A DNA stretch of 64,000 nt. Source: an uncultured Geobacteraceae bacterium (GTDB lineage Bacteria; Desulfobacterota; Desulfuromonadia; Geobacterales; Pseudopelobacteraceae). Position numbers and translations under genes: made by a program. The stretch is from positions 62,001 to 126,000 of the forward strand of contig CAIUSO010000065.1 of NCBI GenBank assembly GCA_903901875.1. Reading direction: 5' to 3'. The notes below the pieces were generated by a model. The model was not told the DNA's origin, did no database searches, and saw nothing but the letters and a program-made list of their open reading frames with translations. How positions within the stretch are numbered: the stretch's first letter is position 1; every line of letters starts with the position of its first letter. Shown in pieces: positions 53,175 to 63,913 of this stretch.

Positions 53175-54026
53175 TCAAGATTTTCCACCATAGGTTTCAA
53201 GAATCCAGCGGGCGATGCTCCGTTTCCCCCCCGGTGACATCGGCAGGTCGTCCTCGGGGAACCAGTCGGCCTCCGCAACCTCAACACCATCGGCCTTCAC
53301 CTCTCCCCCCGCATAATCGGCCAGAAAGCCGACCATTACCTGACTGGGAAAGGGCCAACACTGGCTCCCGACGTAACGGATATTGGCGATTTCGATGGCC
53401 GCCTCTTCCCGCACTTCCCGCTGTACACACTCTTCCAGGGATTCCCCGAAGTCGAGGAAACCGGCCACCAGGCTGAATCGCCCCACACTCCAGGCAGCAT
53501 TACGAATCAGCAGCAGCTTGTCACCACGCCTGACCAGCACAATTATACAGGGGTGAATATGGGGGAAATGATCTTCACCGCAGGCCGGACACCTTTTTCC
53601 CCACCCTCCCGGTATTCTGGCCACTGCGCTGCCACAGTGGCTGCAAAAGCGACTTCTCCGTTCCCAGTGGAGAATCTGGGCACCACGGCCGGCAATGGTT
53701 GCCAACGTGTTATCCAGAGTGAAATCGGGCCCCTGAAAGGGGAGTGCTTCGCACCCATCGGGCACCGGCACGTCCGACGGAATCCGTGCCGCACGGAGCG
53801 GTTTGCCCTGCCAGAGACCGATCCTGATGAGTCCGCCGTGGGGGCGTATGTTGGCGGGCACGGTTTCATCGGAAAAGAGTTCTTGTGCGGTACCGGCACG
53901 CAGCAACAGGGAAGAACCTTGCAAAAGAAGGAGAAAACCGGGGGTGGCATCATCCGCCCCATCGGGGGGAAGTGGTGTGAACAGGTGGCTAATCATGGTG
54001 GTATTGAACGGCAGATGAGAAGACAT
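53175..54026 (-). CDS. nudC: NAD(+) diphosphatase (NudC family Nudix hydrolase)
   Basis: A 283-residue hydrolase. An N-terminal domain (about 1-115) is followed by a zinc ribbon (FCSHCGSA and CPACGE) and a Nudix domain with the box GFLDFGESLEECVQREVREE, matching GX5EX7REUXEE. The NudC hallmark SQPWPFPxS appears as SQCWPFPSQ, with Cys replacing Pro. NudC hydrolyses NAD(H) and removes NAD caps from RNA. Starting at the ATG with AAGGAT upstream removes 38 poorly composed residues of the longer frame. Confidence 0.9.
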   Translation of the reverse strand: MSSHLPFNTTMISHLFTPLPPDGADDATPGFLLLLQGSSLLLRAGTAQELFSDETVPANIRPHGGLIRIGLWQGKPLRAARIPSDVPVPDGCEALPFQGPDFTLDNTLATIAGRGAQILHWERRSRFCSHCGSAVARIPGGWGKRCPACGEDHFPHIHPCIIVLVRRGDKLLLIRNAAWSVGRFSLVAGFLDFGESLEECVQREVREEAAIEIANIRYVGSQCWPFPSQVMVGFLADYAGGEVKADGVEVAEADWFPEDDLPMSPGGKRSIARWILETYGGKS

Positions 54027-54115
54027 GGCTGATATCCTTACTGATTGTTGTTTCCGGTTAAATATCGTGATACCATCCGGTATCGTCATACTACCAATTA
54101 CGGGAGCAGCTGGCA

Positions 54116-54910
54116 ATGATTCCGGCCCAGGAAAGCACAACCAACCGTCTCACCAGATCCCGGCGCTTAGGGGCATTTTGCCTCTCTCTCCTGCTCATGG
54201 GGGGGTGTGTCAGCCATCAGCATAGCACCTACTCCCCCCGTGCCCCAAGCCTGTCGCCCCATAAACCGGGACAAAAACCATACGTGGTCAATGGCAGGCA
54301 GTATGAACCGCTCTCCAGCCACGAAGGTTTTGTGCAGGAGGGGATTGCCAGCAGCTATGGCCGTGATTTTCATGGGCGGAGAACCAGCAGCGGTGAACCG
54401 TTTGACATGAATGCCATGACCGCCGCCCACAAGACCCTGCCCCTGGGGGTATGGGTGAAAGTGTACCATAAACGAACCGGAAGGGATATTGTGGTACGTA
54501 TCAATGATCGTGGTCCGTTTGTCGGAGACAGGATCATCGATCTTTCGGAAGGGGCGGCCCGAAAACTCGATATGATGCATGAAGGTGTTGCCGCCGTCAG
54601 GGTAACCGCCCTCGGCTACCGGAGTGACCATGGCGGTGGCGAGCCGGAATTCCGTACCCCGCTCAATTATGACAGCGGTAATTTCACCCTTCAGGTTGCC
54701 GCCTTTAAAAACAGAGGTAACGCCTACCGGTATGCGGAAGAGTTGAAAGTGACATATGGTACTGCCGACGTACAGGAAAGTGTGGTGGATGGCACCCGGT
54801 TCTACCGGGTACGCCTGGGGCACTACAGTTCGCTCCGCTCCGCCCAGTTGTCCCACGAGGCCTTTGAGAAAAAGGGCTTCCCGGGCAATTTTGTAGTTGC
54901 CGTTGAGTAG
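54116..54910 (+). CDS. rlpA: RlpA-like septal lytic transglycosylase lipoprotein
   Basis: A 264-residue lipoprotein with a signal sequence ending in LLMGGC, a double-psi beta-barrel RlpA domain (about 90-175; GIASSYGRDFHGRRTSSGE, then VRINDRGPFVGDRIIDLSEG) and a C-terminal SPOR domain (about 190-262; FTLQVAAFKNRGNAYRYAEE). RlpA cleaves denuded glycan strands at the septum. It is divergent from nudC and convergent with the cysteine-cluster gene. The FtsEX/EnvC module in the same window acts in the same process. Confidence 0.9.
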   Translation: MIPAQESTTNRLTRSRRLGAFCLSLLLMGGCVSHQHSTYSPRAPSLSPHKPGQKPYVVNGRQYEPLSSHEGFVQEGIASSYGRDFHGRRTSSGEPFDMNAMTAAHKTLPLGVWVKVYHKRTGRDIVVRINDRGPFVGDRIIDLSEGAARKLDMMHEGVAAVRVTALGYRSDHGGGEPEFRTPLNYDSGNFTLQVAAFKNRGNAYRYAEELKVTYGTADVQESVVDGTRFYRVRLGHYSSLRSAQLSHEAFEKKGFPGNFVVAVE

Positions 54911-54919
54911 CGAGGAACG

Positions 54920-55573
54920 TCAGGAAAGTGCCACCACTACCTGTGGGGGATCGAGCAGAAGGGCGGCGGGAATAAAGAGATCAGCTTCGTTGCGCACCGT
55001 ACCGGTCAACAGCTCCATCATCTCCTGAAACAGGAGCAGCTCACGGGTAAACAGGTCAACAAAGGTAAAACGGAGATCGGAAAAAAGGCAGGGGTCCGCT
55101 CCGGTAAAATTAAGGGTACACCACTCATCAAACATCTCTTCACCGGAAACATCAATCAGCGGAATGCCGTTGAGACGGCAGGTCATGGGGCGATGGTCAT
55201 AGGCAAGGCAGCCACCGGTGGCTGACAGGAGCAGGCAGGGGGTTTCATCCTCCTCCGGCATCAACTCATCCCACTCTTCCTCTTGGATACTGTTCAGAAG
55301 CCAGGGCGCAACAAACGCCGGATTGATCAGGGACAACTGTTCCAGACGGCTGGTAGCCGCCGTAGCAATGTCCACTTTCTGCTGTTCCGGCAACCGGTCA
55401 AAGCCCTGTTTCAGATACAGGGCATCCAGCAGGGTTATGTCGAAGAGCCCCCGACAACAGGCGGAACAGCCGTTATGGCACGCGATATGATCCGGATAGA
55501 GGCCACGGCAGCGTCGAAACCAGGCATCAACCTCACCCAGCAGTTCACCGTAGCGCTCCAGCAGACGTTCCAT
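54920..55573 (-). CDS. YkgJ-type cysteine-cluster protein
   Basis: A 217-residue protein with the CxxxCxxCC pattern of the YkgJ/UPF0153 zinc- or iron-cluster family: CHNGCSACCRGLF near residue 35, then MTCRLNGIPL and DEWCTLNF. These proteins may coordinate a metal and are proposed to be oxidoreductases or metal chaperones; the real role is unknown. It lies directly downstream of cheX (ATG four bases after its stop). Confidence 0.78.
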   Translation of the reverse strand: MERLLERYGELLGEVDAWFRRCRGLYPDHIACHNGCSACCRGLFDITLLDALYLKQGFDRLPEQQKVDIATAATSRLEQLSLINPAFVAPWLLNSIQEEEWDELMPEEDETPCLLLSATGGCLAYDHRPMTCRLNGIPLIDVSGEEMFDEWCTLNFTGADPCLFSDLRFTFVDLFTRELLLFQEMMELLTGTVRNEADLFIPAALLLDPPQVVVALS

Positions 55574-55576
55574 GAG

Positions 55577-56074
55577 TTACATATAGACCATGACAGTAAT
55601 GGAAATAGATCCGTCCATGGTCTTAAAGGGAATGGTAACCCCTTTGCACTGCACGTTGATACTTGATGTTGAGCTGGAATCAACCGGCTCTGAAATGGCC
55701 CGTAATTGGCCGGAGACCACCAACGGTAGCCCGAGGGCAACGCTGCCGTACTGCTCATGGTATTTGGTTTTGAACACGCCGGCAATATTATTTGCCAACT
55801 CCCCCATGGCATCACGGATACAGTCTTCATCGGCCTCATCGACCATCAGCAGTTCTTTGGCAACACGCTGTGCGCTCGCCTTATCGGTGGCAATGATAAT
55901 GTAGCCGACCCGATCACCGGCAATCCCGACAATCCCGGTGACATCCGAATCAACCGGTTCGACCTTTTTTTCCACCTTGCCTGCCAGCAGATCAACGTTC
56001 ATGTAACTCCTGAACGTATCCTGTGTTGCAGACATTATGGTAAACATTATCTCTTCAAAAGAAATGAGTGCCAC
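55577..56074 (-). CDS. cheX: Chemotaxis phosphatase CheX
   Basis: A 165-residue CheC/CheX-family phosphatase. The active-site motif D-x-x-G-E-L-x-N appears in IRDAMGELANNIAGVFK, with conserved Glu and Asn, and the fold pattern (VEPVDSDVTGIVGIAGDRVG) fits. CheX dephosphorylates CheY. There is no other chemotaxis gene in the window. The start is GTG just after a G8 run (56081-56088 on the plus strand), which serves as the Shine-Dalgarno. Confidence 0.9.
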   Translation of the reverse strand: MALISFEEIMFTIMSATQDTFRSYMNVDLLAGKVEKKVEPVDSDVTGIVGIAGDRVGYIIIATDKASAQRVAKELLMVDEADEDCIRDAMGELANNIAGVFKTKYHEQYGSVALGLPLVVSGQLRAISEPVDSSSTSSINVQCKGVTIPFKTMDGSISITVMVYM

Positions 56075-56272
56075 GAAAGTCCCCCCCCAATATCAATAGA
56101 TTGAAGCAACAATTACTTCAGAAAACCATATTCCAGTTACCAGATATTTTACTTTTATATCATGAATGGTTCACAAGTTCAAATTTAAACCGGATGGAGC
56201 ATAGGGAAAACAAATCAGTTTTCCTTTAACGGTGATTTTGATATTCTGTTGTTGGTAACAAAGGGAGACACC

Positions 56273-56494
56273 ATGAACCGTTCATTCGCCTGTTCACTAC
56301 TGTTCACACTCTGCACAGGGTTGATGTCGGGATGTACCTGCCGGGGATGGTACACCGGCCTTCAACAACACCAACAGAACAGATGCACCGAAAATCTTAA
56401 CCCGTCAGACATCAGAAACTGCCTGGAAAGAAATCAGACCGGATACGATGATTATACACGGGAGCGGAAGGAGAGGCAGAAAAGGCCACAATAA
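56273..56494 (+). CDS. Small putative lipoprotein
   Basis: A 73-residue protein: MNRSFACSLLFTLCTGLMSG then Cys, a lipoprotein signal with L-M-S-G-C, followed by a polar 50-residue part ending in basic residues. GGGAGACACC precedes the ATG. A longer frame starts eight codons earlier. Function unknown; it is convergent with guaA. Confidence 0.65.
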   Translation: MNRSFACSLLFTLCTGLMSGCTCRGWYTGLQQHQQNRCTENLNPSDIRNCLERNQTGYDDYTRERKERQKRPQ

Positions 56495-56530
56495 AAGTTC
56501 CTCTCTCTTTCGCTGCCCCCCGTCCTTTCC

Positions 56531-58090
56531 CTATTCCCATTCAATGGTAGCCGGTGGTTTGCTGGAAATATCGTAGACAACCCGATTGATCCCCTTAACT
56601 TCATTAATGATACGTCCACTGATACGGGCCAGATCCTCATAGGGCATCGGATACCAACCGGCGGTCATGAAGTCTTTGGTTTCCACCGCACGCAGTGCTA
56701 CCACATATTCATAGGTCCGTCCATCCCCCATCACACCAACGCTCTTCACCGGCAGGAATACCGCAAAAGCCTGACTGATTTTATCATAATGACCGGCGGC
56801 GTACAGCTCTTCGATGTAAATGGCATCGGCCTGACGGAGGATATCACAATACTCTTTTTTAACCTCCCCGAGAATCCGCACACCAAGGCCGGGACCGGGA
56901 AACGGATGGCGCCAGACCATCTGCCGGGGGAGACCCAGTTCCTCGCCGATTGCCCGCACCTCATCCTTGAACAGCTCCCGAAGCGGTTCAAGAAGTTTCA
57001 GCTTCATATAATCGGGCAGACCACCGACGTTGTGGTGGCTCTTGATATTGTGGGCCTTGCCGGTTTTAGCACCGGCCGATTCGATGACATCGGGATAGAT
57101 GGTACCCTGGGCCAGCCAGTTGGCATCCTCAATCAGCTTTGACTGTTCTTCAAAGATATCAACAAACAGACCACCGATAATTTTGCGTTTTTTCTCCGGA
57201 TCGGACTCTCCCGCCAGGGCAGACAAAAAGCGATCCTCGGCGTTAACCCGAATCACCTTGACCCCGAGATTCTGGGCAAACGTGGCCATGACCTGATCCC
57301 CCTCCCCCAGACGGAGCAGACCATTATCCACAAAAACACAGGTCAACTGGCTGCCAATTGCCCGATGGATCAGAGCGGCCGCCACCGAGGAGTCAACTCC
57401 GCCGGACAGCCCGAGGATGACCGTGTCGCTCCCCACCTGATTCCGGATACGCTCGATGGAATCCTCAATAATTCTGCCAGGGGTCCACTGGCCGGTACAG
57501 GTACAGATCCCCCTGACAAAGGTATCAATCAGCATCTCTCCCCGGGGGGTATGGTTGACTTCGGGATGAAACTGAACGCCATAGAGATTCCGCTCCACGT
57601 TCTGTATGGCACAGACCGGAGCATTGGCCGTTTCGGCAACAACGTCAAAACCGTCGGGCACCCGCGAAACATGGTCGCCATGGCTCATCCAGACCGGGCT
57701 GGAACCGGAGAGAAAGAAACCGTCAAACAACGGTCCCGGCTGCCCCACGGAGAGCAGTTCTGCATGGCCAAATTCCCGTTTTCCCGCCGGGATCACCTCA
57801 CCACCAAAATGACGACCCATGAGCTGCATGCCGTAACAGATCCCAAGCACCGGAACACCAAGTTCAAACAGCTCTTCGGCAACGGAAGGGGCATCTGCTT
57901 CATACACCGAGCAGGGCCCCCCGGACAGGATGATACCCTGTGGCCCAAAGGCCCGAATCGCCGCAAGATCCATATCGAACGGGTGCAGCTCGCAGTAAAC
58001 GTGGGCCTCACGGATGCGGCGGGCAATCAGCTGGGTGTATTGGGAACCGAAATCGAGGATGAGGATTTTCTGGCTATGAATATCAGGCAT
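56531..58090 (-). CDS. guaA: GMP synthase (glutamine-hydrolysing)
   Basis: A 519-residue enzyme of usual length. The N-terminal class I glutaminase has the nucleophile in [11 protein letters not shown] and the His-Glu in [11 protein letters not shown]; the ATP-pyrophosphatase domain has the P-loop [11 protein letters not shown]; a dimerisation domain (about 395-519) ends in [11 protein letters not shown]. It converts XMP to GMP using glutamine and ATP. It follows guaB by about 80 bases with a hairpin between. Confidence 0.96.
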   Translation of the reverse strand: MPDIHSQKILILDFGSQYTQLIARRIREAHVYCELHPFDMDLAAIRAFGPQGIILSGGPCSVYEADAPSVAEELFELGVPVLGICYGMQLMGRHFGGEVIPAGKREFGHAELLSVGQPGPLFDGFFLSGSSPVWMSHGDHVSRVPDGFDVVAETANAPVCAIQNVERNLYGVQFHPEVNHTPRGEMLIDTFVRGICTCTGQWTPGRIIEDSIERIRNQVGSDTVILGLSGGVDSSVAAALIHRAIGSQLTCVFVDNGLLRLGEGDQVMATFAQNLGVKVIRVNAEDRFLSALAGESDPEKKRKIIGGLFVDIFEEQSKLIEDANWLAQGTIYPDVIESAGAKTGKAHNIKSHHNVGGLPDYMKLKLLEPLRELFKDEVRAIGEELGLPRQMVWRHPFPGPGLGVRILGEVKKEYCDILRQADAIYIEELYAAGHYDKISQAFAVFLPVKSVGVMGDGRTYEYVVALRAVETKDFMTAGWYPMPYEDLARISGRIINEVKGINRVVYDISSKPPATIEWE

Positions 58091-58114
58091 TGGTAGTATC
58101 CTTGGCGGTATATC

Positions 58115-58145
58115 AAAAAGCCCCGGCGGTCTGTCGAGGCTTTTT
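58115..58145. terminator. Hairpin between guaB and guaA
   Basis: AAAAAGCC (58115-58122) pairs with GGCTTTTT (58138-58145) with two further inner pairs; on the minus strand the stem is followed by a T-rich end. It lies inside the presumed guaBA transcript, so it may be a partial terminator or attenuator. A true end with a separate guaA promoter is the alternative. Confidence 0.6.
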
Positions 58146-58169
58146 GAATACGTTGTTTAGTTGGTTTCT

Positions 58170-59663
<1,494 letters not shown>

Positions 59664-59733
59664 TTATGAGAAGTTAGTACAGCTAAGCTATGCAAGTCAA
59701 GTTAAATGGTTCTTACAATCGGGCAACCGGCAC

Positions 59734-60807
59734 TTATTGCGGGATAAATTCTTCCCGTGAGCTGATTTTTCCCAACGTGGCAACAATCAGTTTTGCAGCA
59801 TTTTCCAGATCGGCAAGAGACACCGTTTCAACCGGAGTATGCATGTAACGGAGGGGGATTTTTACCAGAGCCGTGGCAACGCCCCCCCGTGAAATCTGCA
59901 TGACATTGGCATCGGTCCCGGTGGCGCGCGGTGCAGCCGTATGCTGAATGGCAATTTTTTCCTTGTCTGCGGTGTCGGAGAGAAGTTCGAACAGATGGGG
60001 ATTGATATTGGCCCCCCGGGCCAGAATCGGCCCCTTTCCCAGGGCAACTTCACCATTATGCTTTTTTTCAACATCGGGCTGGTCGGTGGCAAAATCCACT
60101 TCAACACAAATTCCCACATCCGGATTGATCGTATAGGAGCTGGTGGTACCACCACGGAGACCGATCTCTTCCTGCACAGAAGAGACACCGTAGAGATCAA
60201 CGGCCAGTTTTTTACCTGAAGCGGCAATGAGGCGCAACACTTCGGCAACCACAAAACAACCGGCCTTGTCATCAAAACCACGGGAGGCAACCCGGTCACC
60301 ATGGAGGCGGGTAAAATCACTGGCAAAGGTCACTCCATCCCCCACCCGCACCAGCTTTTGCGCCTCTTTTTTGTCTCCAGCCCCGATGTCGATGTACTGG
60401 GACTCCAGCTTGACCACGGTTTCCCGATCCTTGGCATCCATCAGATGAATCGGTTTTTTGCCGATAACCCCCGGCACCGGACCGGTGGCCGTATGGACAT
60501 TAACCCGCTTGCCGGGAGTCAGATGGGCATCAACCCCGCCAACTGCGGCAAAGTAGAGGAAACCCTTGTCGTCGATATATTTAATCTGAAGCCCTATTTC
60601 ATCGGTGTGGCCGACGATCATAACCTTGGGAAGATTCTTCCCCTTACCGCCGATGCGACCACATACGTTACCCATAATATCGGTGGTCACTTCATCACAA
60701 AAGGGTGCCACATAGGCACGAAAAATCCGCTGGGCCGGCTGTTCATAACCGGAGGGACTGGGAGCATCAAGCAACTGTTCAAGAAATTTCAATGATTCCT
60801 TACGCAC
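59734..60807 (-). CDS. M42 family glutamyl aminopeptidase-like peptidase
   Basis: A 357-residue cytoplasmic aminopeptidase. Metal-binding motifs: VGHTDEIG (first His/Asp), RGFDDKAGC (bridging Asp), SSVQEEIGLRG (catalytic Glu pair), CVEVDFAT (Asp) and a later His. M42 enzymes form large tetrahedral assemblies that break down peptides. The start is ambiguous: the GTG at 60807 has GAGG upstream and fits family starts, while an in-frame ATG at 60828 overlaps the radical SAM gene by 29 bases. Confidence 0.85.
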   Translation of the reverse strand: MRKESLKFLEQLLDAPSPSGYEQPAQRIFRAYVAPFCDEVTTDIMGNVCGRIGGKGKNLPKVMIVGHTDEIGLQIKYIDDKGFLYFAAVGGVDAHLTPGKRVNVHTATGPVPGVIGKKPIHLMDAKDRETVVKLESQYIDIGAGDKKEAQKLVRVGDGVTFASDFTRLHGDRVASRGFDDKAGCFVVAEVLRLIAASGKKLAVDLYGVSSVQEEIGLRGGTTSSYTINPDVGICVEVDFATDQPDVEKKHNGEVALGKGPILARGANINPHLFELLSDTADKEKIAIQHTAAPRATGTDANVMQISRGGVATALVKIPLRYMHTPVETVSLADLENAAKLIVATLGKISSREEFIPQ

Positions 60808-61864
60808 GGCACGCACCTCTTTCTTCATCGTAGTTAAGATCGTTGATTACTGAATATGTTCCGGTACCACCTGTTCCTGCCACCATGATTTCATCGGGGG
60901 AAAGATGTACATCGGTACGGATCTTCACCACCACCCCCCGTCCGGAAAGCTTCTCCACATGTGCTTTTTTGAGACCAATGATATCGGAGTGGCGAGAGGG
61001 ATGACAATAAATAGTTACTGCGTCACCATCAGCAATAACCCGCGTCATCAGATCGTCATAGAGCCGGGAACGGACCAGATGCCCCAGTGCCGGATGCCAG
61101 CAACCGGCCAGAATGGTCTCATCGGAGAGCCCCCCATCGGCCTGGAGACCGATACGAATAACCGGCGTTCCTGACACCATGGCACGATGCAGCAGACCGG
61201 CGCAGAGGGCAATACCCCGTTCCAGCGATAACGGCCGGTAGTGCCCCAACCGGTAGCGTTCCGCCAATTCGGTACCCCGTAACACAACGGTGGGGTAAAT
61301 ACGGAGAAAATCGGCACCGGCGGCCACAACCTGATCCAGCGAAGCACGTGAAGAGATATCGGTATCTTCCGGCAGACCCGGCATCAACTGAGCACCAACC
61401 TTCACCCCCTCCCCCTTTATACAGGTAATGGCAGACAGTGAATCTGCGGCACTGTGTCCCCGCCCGGAAGCGGCTAAAACCCCATTATCCATTGACTGAA
61501 CGCCCAGCTCTATGGTGGCCACGCCAAGCCCGGCAAGCCACTGCACCTGCTCACGGGAGATGTAATCCGGACGGGTCGATAATCTGACCGAGGTGATGGT
61601 ACCGTTTTTCAGCAGGGACTGCAACGGCTCAAGCAGGGCCAGCTGCTTGTTACGCGGTAACGCAGTAAAGGTTCCTCCAAAAAAGGCCACTTCAAGGGGG
61701 CGTGATCCCGCCGTTGACCGCCATAGCTCTATAGTACGCAGTAACGTTTCTGCCGAGGGGAGTAAGTCACCACGACTGCCCGATATGGTGTGCTGATCGC
61801 AAAAAAGACAGGTATGGGGACACCCCTGATGGCTGATGAAAAAGGGAACCGTGACTGACTTCAC
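60800..61864 (-). CDS. Elp3/coproporphyrinogen-like radical SAM protein
   Basis: A 354-residue radical SAM enzyme. The [4Fe-4S] motif is CPHTCLFCDQ near residue 15, followed by FFGGTFTALP (SAM binding), STRPDYIS and ELGVQSM. The N-terminus (TVPFFISHQGCPHTC) is typical of the Elp3-like group that lacks the acetyltransferase domain. The likely role is RNA or small-molecule modification; the substrate is unknown. It starts (GTG) one base after the rnc stop, so it is translationally linked to it. Confidence 0.82.
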   Translation of the reverse strand: MKSVTVPFFISHQGCPHTCLFCDQHTISGSRGDLLPSAETLLRTIELWRSTAGSRPLEVAFFGGTFTALPRNKQLALLEPLQSLLKNGTITSVRLSTRPDYISREQVQWLAGLGVATIELGVQSMDNGVLAASGRGHSAADSLSAITCIKGEGVKVGAQLMPGLPEDTDISSRASLDQVVAAGADFLRIYPTVVLRGTELAERYRLGHYRPLSLERGIALCAGLLHRAMVSGTPVIRIGLQADGGLSDETILAGCWHPALGHLVRSRLYDDLMTRVIADGDAVTIYCHPSRHSDIIGLKKAHVEKLSGRGVVVKIRTDVHLSPDEIMVAGTGGTGTYSVINDLNYDEERGACRA

Positions 61865-61865
61865 C

Positions 61866-62570
61866 TTACGAAACCGCTCTCCGGCGCAGTAATGAAAGAG
61901 CCTGGGACGCCGCACCCTGTTGGGCTATTTTCTTCGACTTACCCGAACCGGTGCTGACAACAGTATCGTCGAGCAGCAGCTCAAAGGTAAAACGTCGATC
62001 ATGGGGGGGACCGGATTCATCAACCAGCCGATATACGGGGGGGGGGAAATTATGAAGCGACAGATATTCCTGGAATTCACTCTTTGCGTCATGGCCCAAA
62101 ACCAGGGAGTCGGGTGACGTCACCAGGTTCCGAAACAGCCGGTTAATCAGCGTGCGTGCGGCAGACAGGCCACCGTCACAATACATGGCGGCCAGTATGG
62201 CTTCAAGAACATCGGCAAGAATTGAATCCTTGGCAGAGCCATTACTCTGAGCCTCACCCCGCCCCAAACGGATAAAGGTACCGATACCGAGCCAGCGGGC
62301 ACGCTCGGCCAGAATGTCCTGACCGGCCAGACGGGCCCGAAGCTGGGACAAAGCACCTTCCTGCCACGCCGGATAGGCATCAGATATCAACTCGGCCAAC
62401 AGCAACCCCAGCACCGCATCACCAAGAAACTCCAGTCGCTGATAGTGTTCACCACCCCGCTCCCCGACTTCGTGCTGGTAGGATGGATGGGTTATCGCCT
62501 GAAGCAACAACGACGGAGTGGTGAATGTATATTCCAGCAGATGCTCTAGTTGAGCTGTATCGGGTGTCAT
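61866..62570 (-). CDS. rnc: Ribonuclease III
   Basis: A 234-residue endoribonuclease of double-stranded RNA. The catalytic domain has QRLEFLGDAVLGLLLAE and the second Glu/Asp set in DVLEAILAAMYCDGG; the C-terminal dsRNA-binding domain (about 160-230) contains KSEFQEYLSLHNFPPPVYRL and ends in GKSKKIAQQGAASQALSLL. It processes rRNA precursors and structured mRNAs. Its ATG overlaps the TGA of the caspase-like gene (ATGA). Two G runs, ten bases (62037-62046) and seven (62003-62009), fall in the binding domain. Confidence 0.95.
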   Translation of the reverse strand: MTPDTAQLEHLLEYTFTTPSLLLQAITHPSYQHEVGERGGEHYQRLEFLGDAVLGLLLAELISDAYPAWQEGALSQLRARLAGQDILAERARWLGIGTFIRLGRGEAQSNGSAKDSILADVLEAILAAMYCDGGLSAARTLINRLFRNLVTSPDSLVLGHDAKSEFQEYLSLHNFPPPVYRLVDESGPPHDRRFTFELLLDDTVVSTGSGKSKKIAQQGAASQALSLLRRRAVS

Positions 62571-63913
62571 CTTAGTGTCACGAGTACCGTCTCTTGCTTA
62601 CCCGTAATTACCGGTGTCTGAATGTTACCGGTAATTTTCTTTGCAAGCCGGGGAACATTGTACGACAGATACTCGTTGAGTTCACCCACAGTGATCTTCT
62701 TATCATGATTTTTATCTGCATCGCCCTGCAGACCTTTCAGAAAGAAATAGGTAAATAACGAGTGTTGTTTCTCTTCGTACCAGGAAGACACCTGATTTTC
62801 ACTGGTGCTTGTCAGGACAACTGAGTTTACTGCGGGGAGAACCGGTTGTTTGCCAACGACAACGAGCCCGCTAATACCCTTGAAAAGAACCCCTTTGGGA
62901 GAATTACCAGAAAAACATGAGTCGAGTACAACGGTGATACTTTTGGCAGGGAGTGCTGAGAGGTTATCATACAGGGTCTTAACCTTATAGCCACCGACAC
63001 TCAAATATTGCGGATCGGAATCAATGGAAACGAAATAAGCCTCGGGCTTTTCTGCATGAATATCGGGAGCACCATGACCAACATAATAGACAAAAACATT
63101 TGAAACACCCGGTTCTATAAAGTCACTTAGCTTGCTTTTATTATCGTTTTGGGAACCGAATATTTCCGTAAAATCACTCAACGTCGCATCTTCGACATAA
63201 ATGACATTTTCAGGAGAAAATCCCATGGTATTTATGACTAATTCTTTTACTTTTAAGGCATCAGAGAGGGCATAATCGACTTTTGACGTTTTCTTATAAT
63301 TTTTATTGCCAATGATAACCGCAACGTCATGCTTTCCTATTGCTTTACCACGGGGCATTGGACCAATGGAATCAATGCCGTTATCAAGAGCAACTGCATG
63401 TTCTTTTTCAGCATTATTTGTTGAAGCGACAACGGTATTGGATTCATTTTTATGGGATACACCAGATATTACACTCGACTTGCTTAGTAAATCGGCTATA
63501 TCACTGGCAGCTTTCAGTGCAAACTGACGACCTTCGGTACCATAGGTTTTATAGTCGCCCGCCTTGATTTCATAATCGGTAGATACTGAACCAACTTCAG
63601 CACCATCTTTTTCAATGGTTGCTGTTACTCGTTTAAACATGACGTAGTGATTGAAATATTGTTTTACATATTCAACATCAACGGCCAGCTTTATTTCAAA
63701 ATTGCAAGGAACATCATTTTCATATATCGCAACATCACCCTTTTTTTTAACAGCTTTTCTGAGATTAATGGGTAACTCAGTTTTTAATGAAGAAACACTT
63801 TCGGAACCAGCACCGGTTACCAATGCATCATCCCTGATTTTATAGACAATGCCTGTGCCATAGGATAGTGACGTTTGAATTAATAACATGAGAATTGTGA
63901 ATAAAATTTTCAT
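62567..63913 (-). CDS. Secreted caspase-like (C14) protease with EF-hand loop
   Basis: A 448-residue protein with a signal peptide (about 1-20), an unrecognised N-terminal region (20-190) and a C14 caspase-like domain (about 195-440): AVIIGNKNYKKTSKVDYALSD at the start, catalytic His280 in VYYVGHGAP and Cys333 in VVLDSCFSG. Near the end is DKNHDKKITVGE (400-411), a canonical 12-residue EF-hand loop with D1, N3, D5, I8 and E12. Such proteases act in the envelope or outside. The gene is translationally coupled to rnc downstream. The role is unknown. Confidence 0.85.
   Translation of the reverse strand: MKILFTILMLLIQTSLSYGTGIVYKIRDDALVTGAGSESVSSLKTELPINLRKAVKKKGDVAIYENDVPCNFEIKLAVDVEYVKQYFNHYVMFKRVTATIEKDGAEVGSVSTDYEIKAGDYKTYGTEGRQFALKAASDIADLLSKSSVISGVSHKNESNTVVASTNNAEKEHAVALDNGIDSIGPMPRGKAIGKHDVAVIIGNKNYKKTSKVDYALSDALKVKELVINTMGFSPENVIYVEDATLSDFTEIFGSQNDNKSKLSDFIEPGVSNVFVYYVGHGAPDIHAEKPEAYFVSIDSDPQYLSVGGYKVKTLYDNLSALPAKSITVVLDSCFSGNSPKGVLFKGISGLVVVGKQPVLPAVNSVVLTSTSENQVSSWYEEKQHSLFTYFFLKGLQGDADKNHDKKITVGELNEYLSYNVPRLAKKITGNIQTPVITGKQETVLVTLR

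Noticed and set aside
54167..54856. Minus-strand ORF of 229 codons
   Set aside because: Antisense to rlpA, which has a lipobox, DPBB and SPOR domain.
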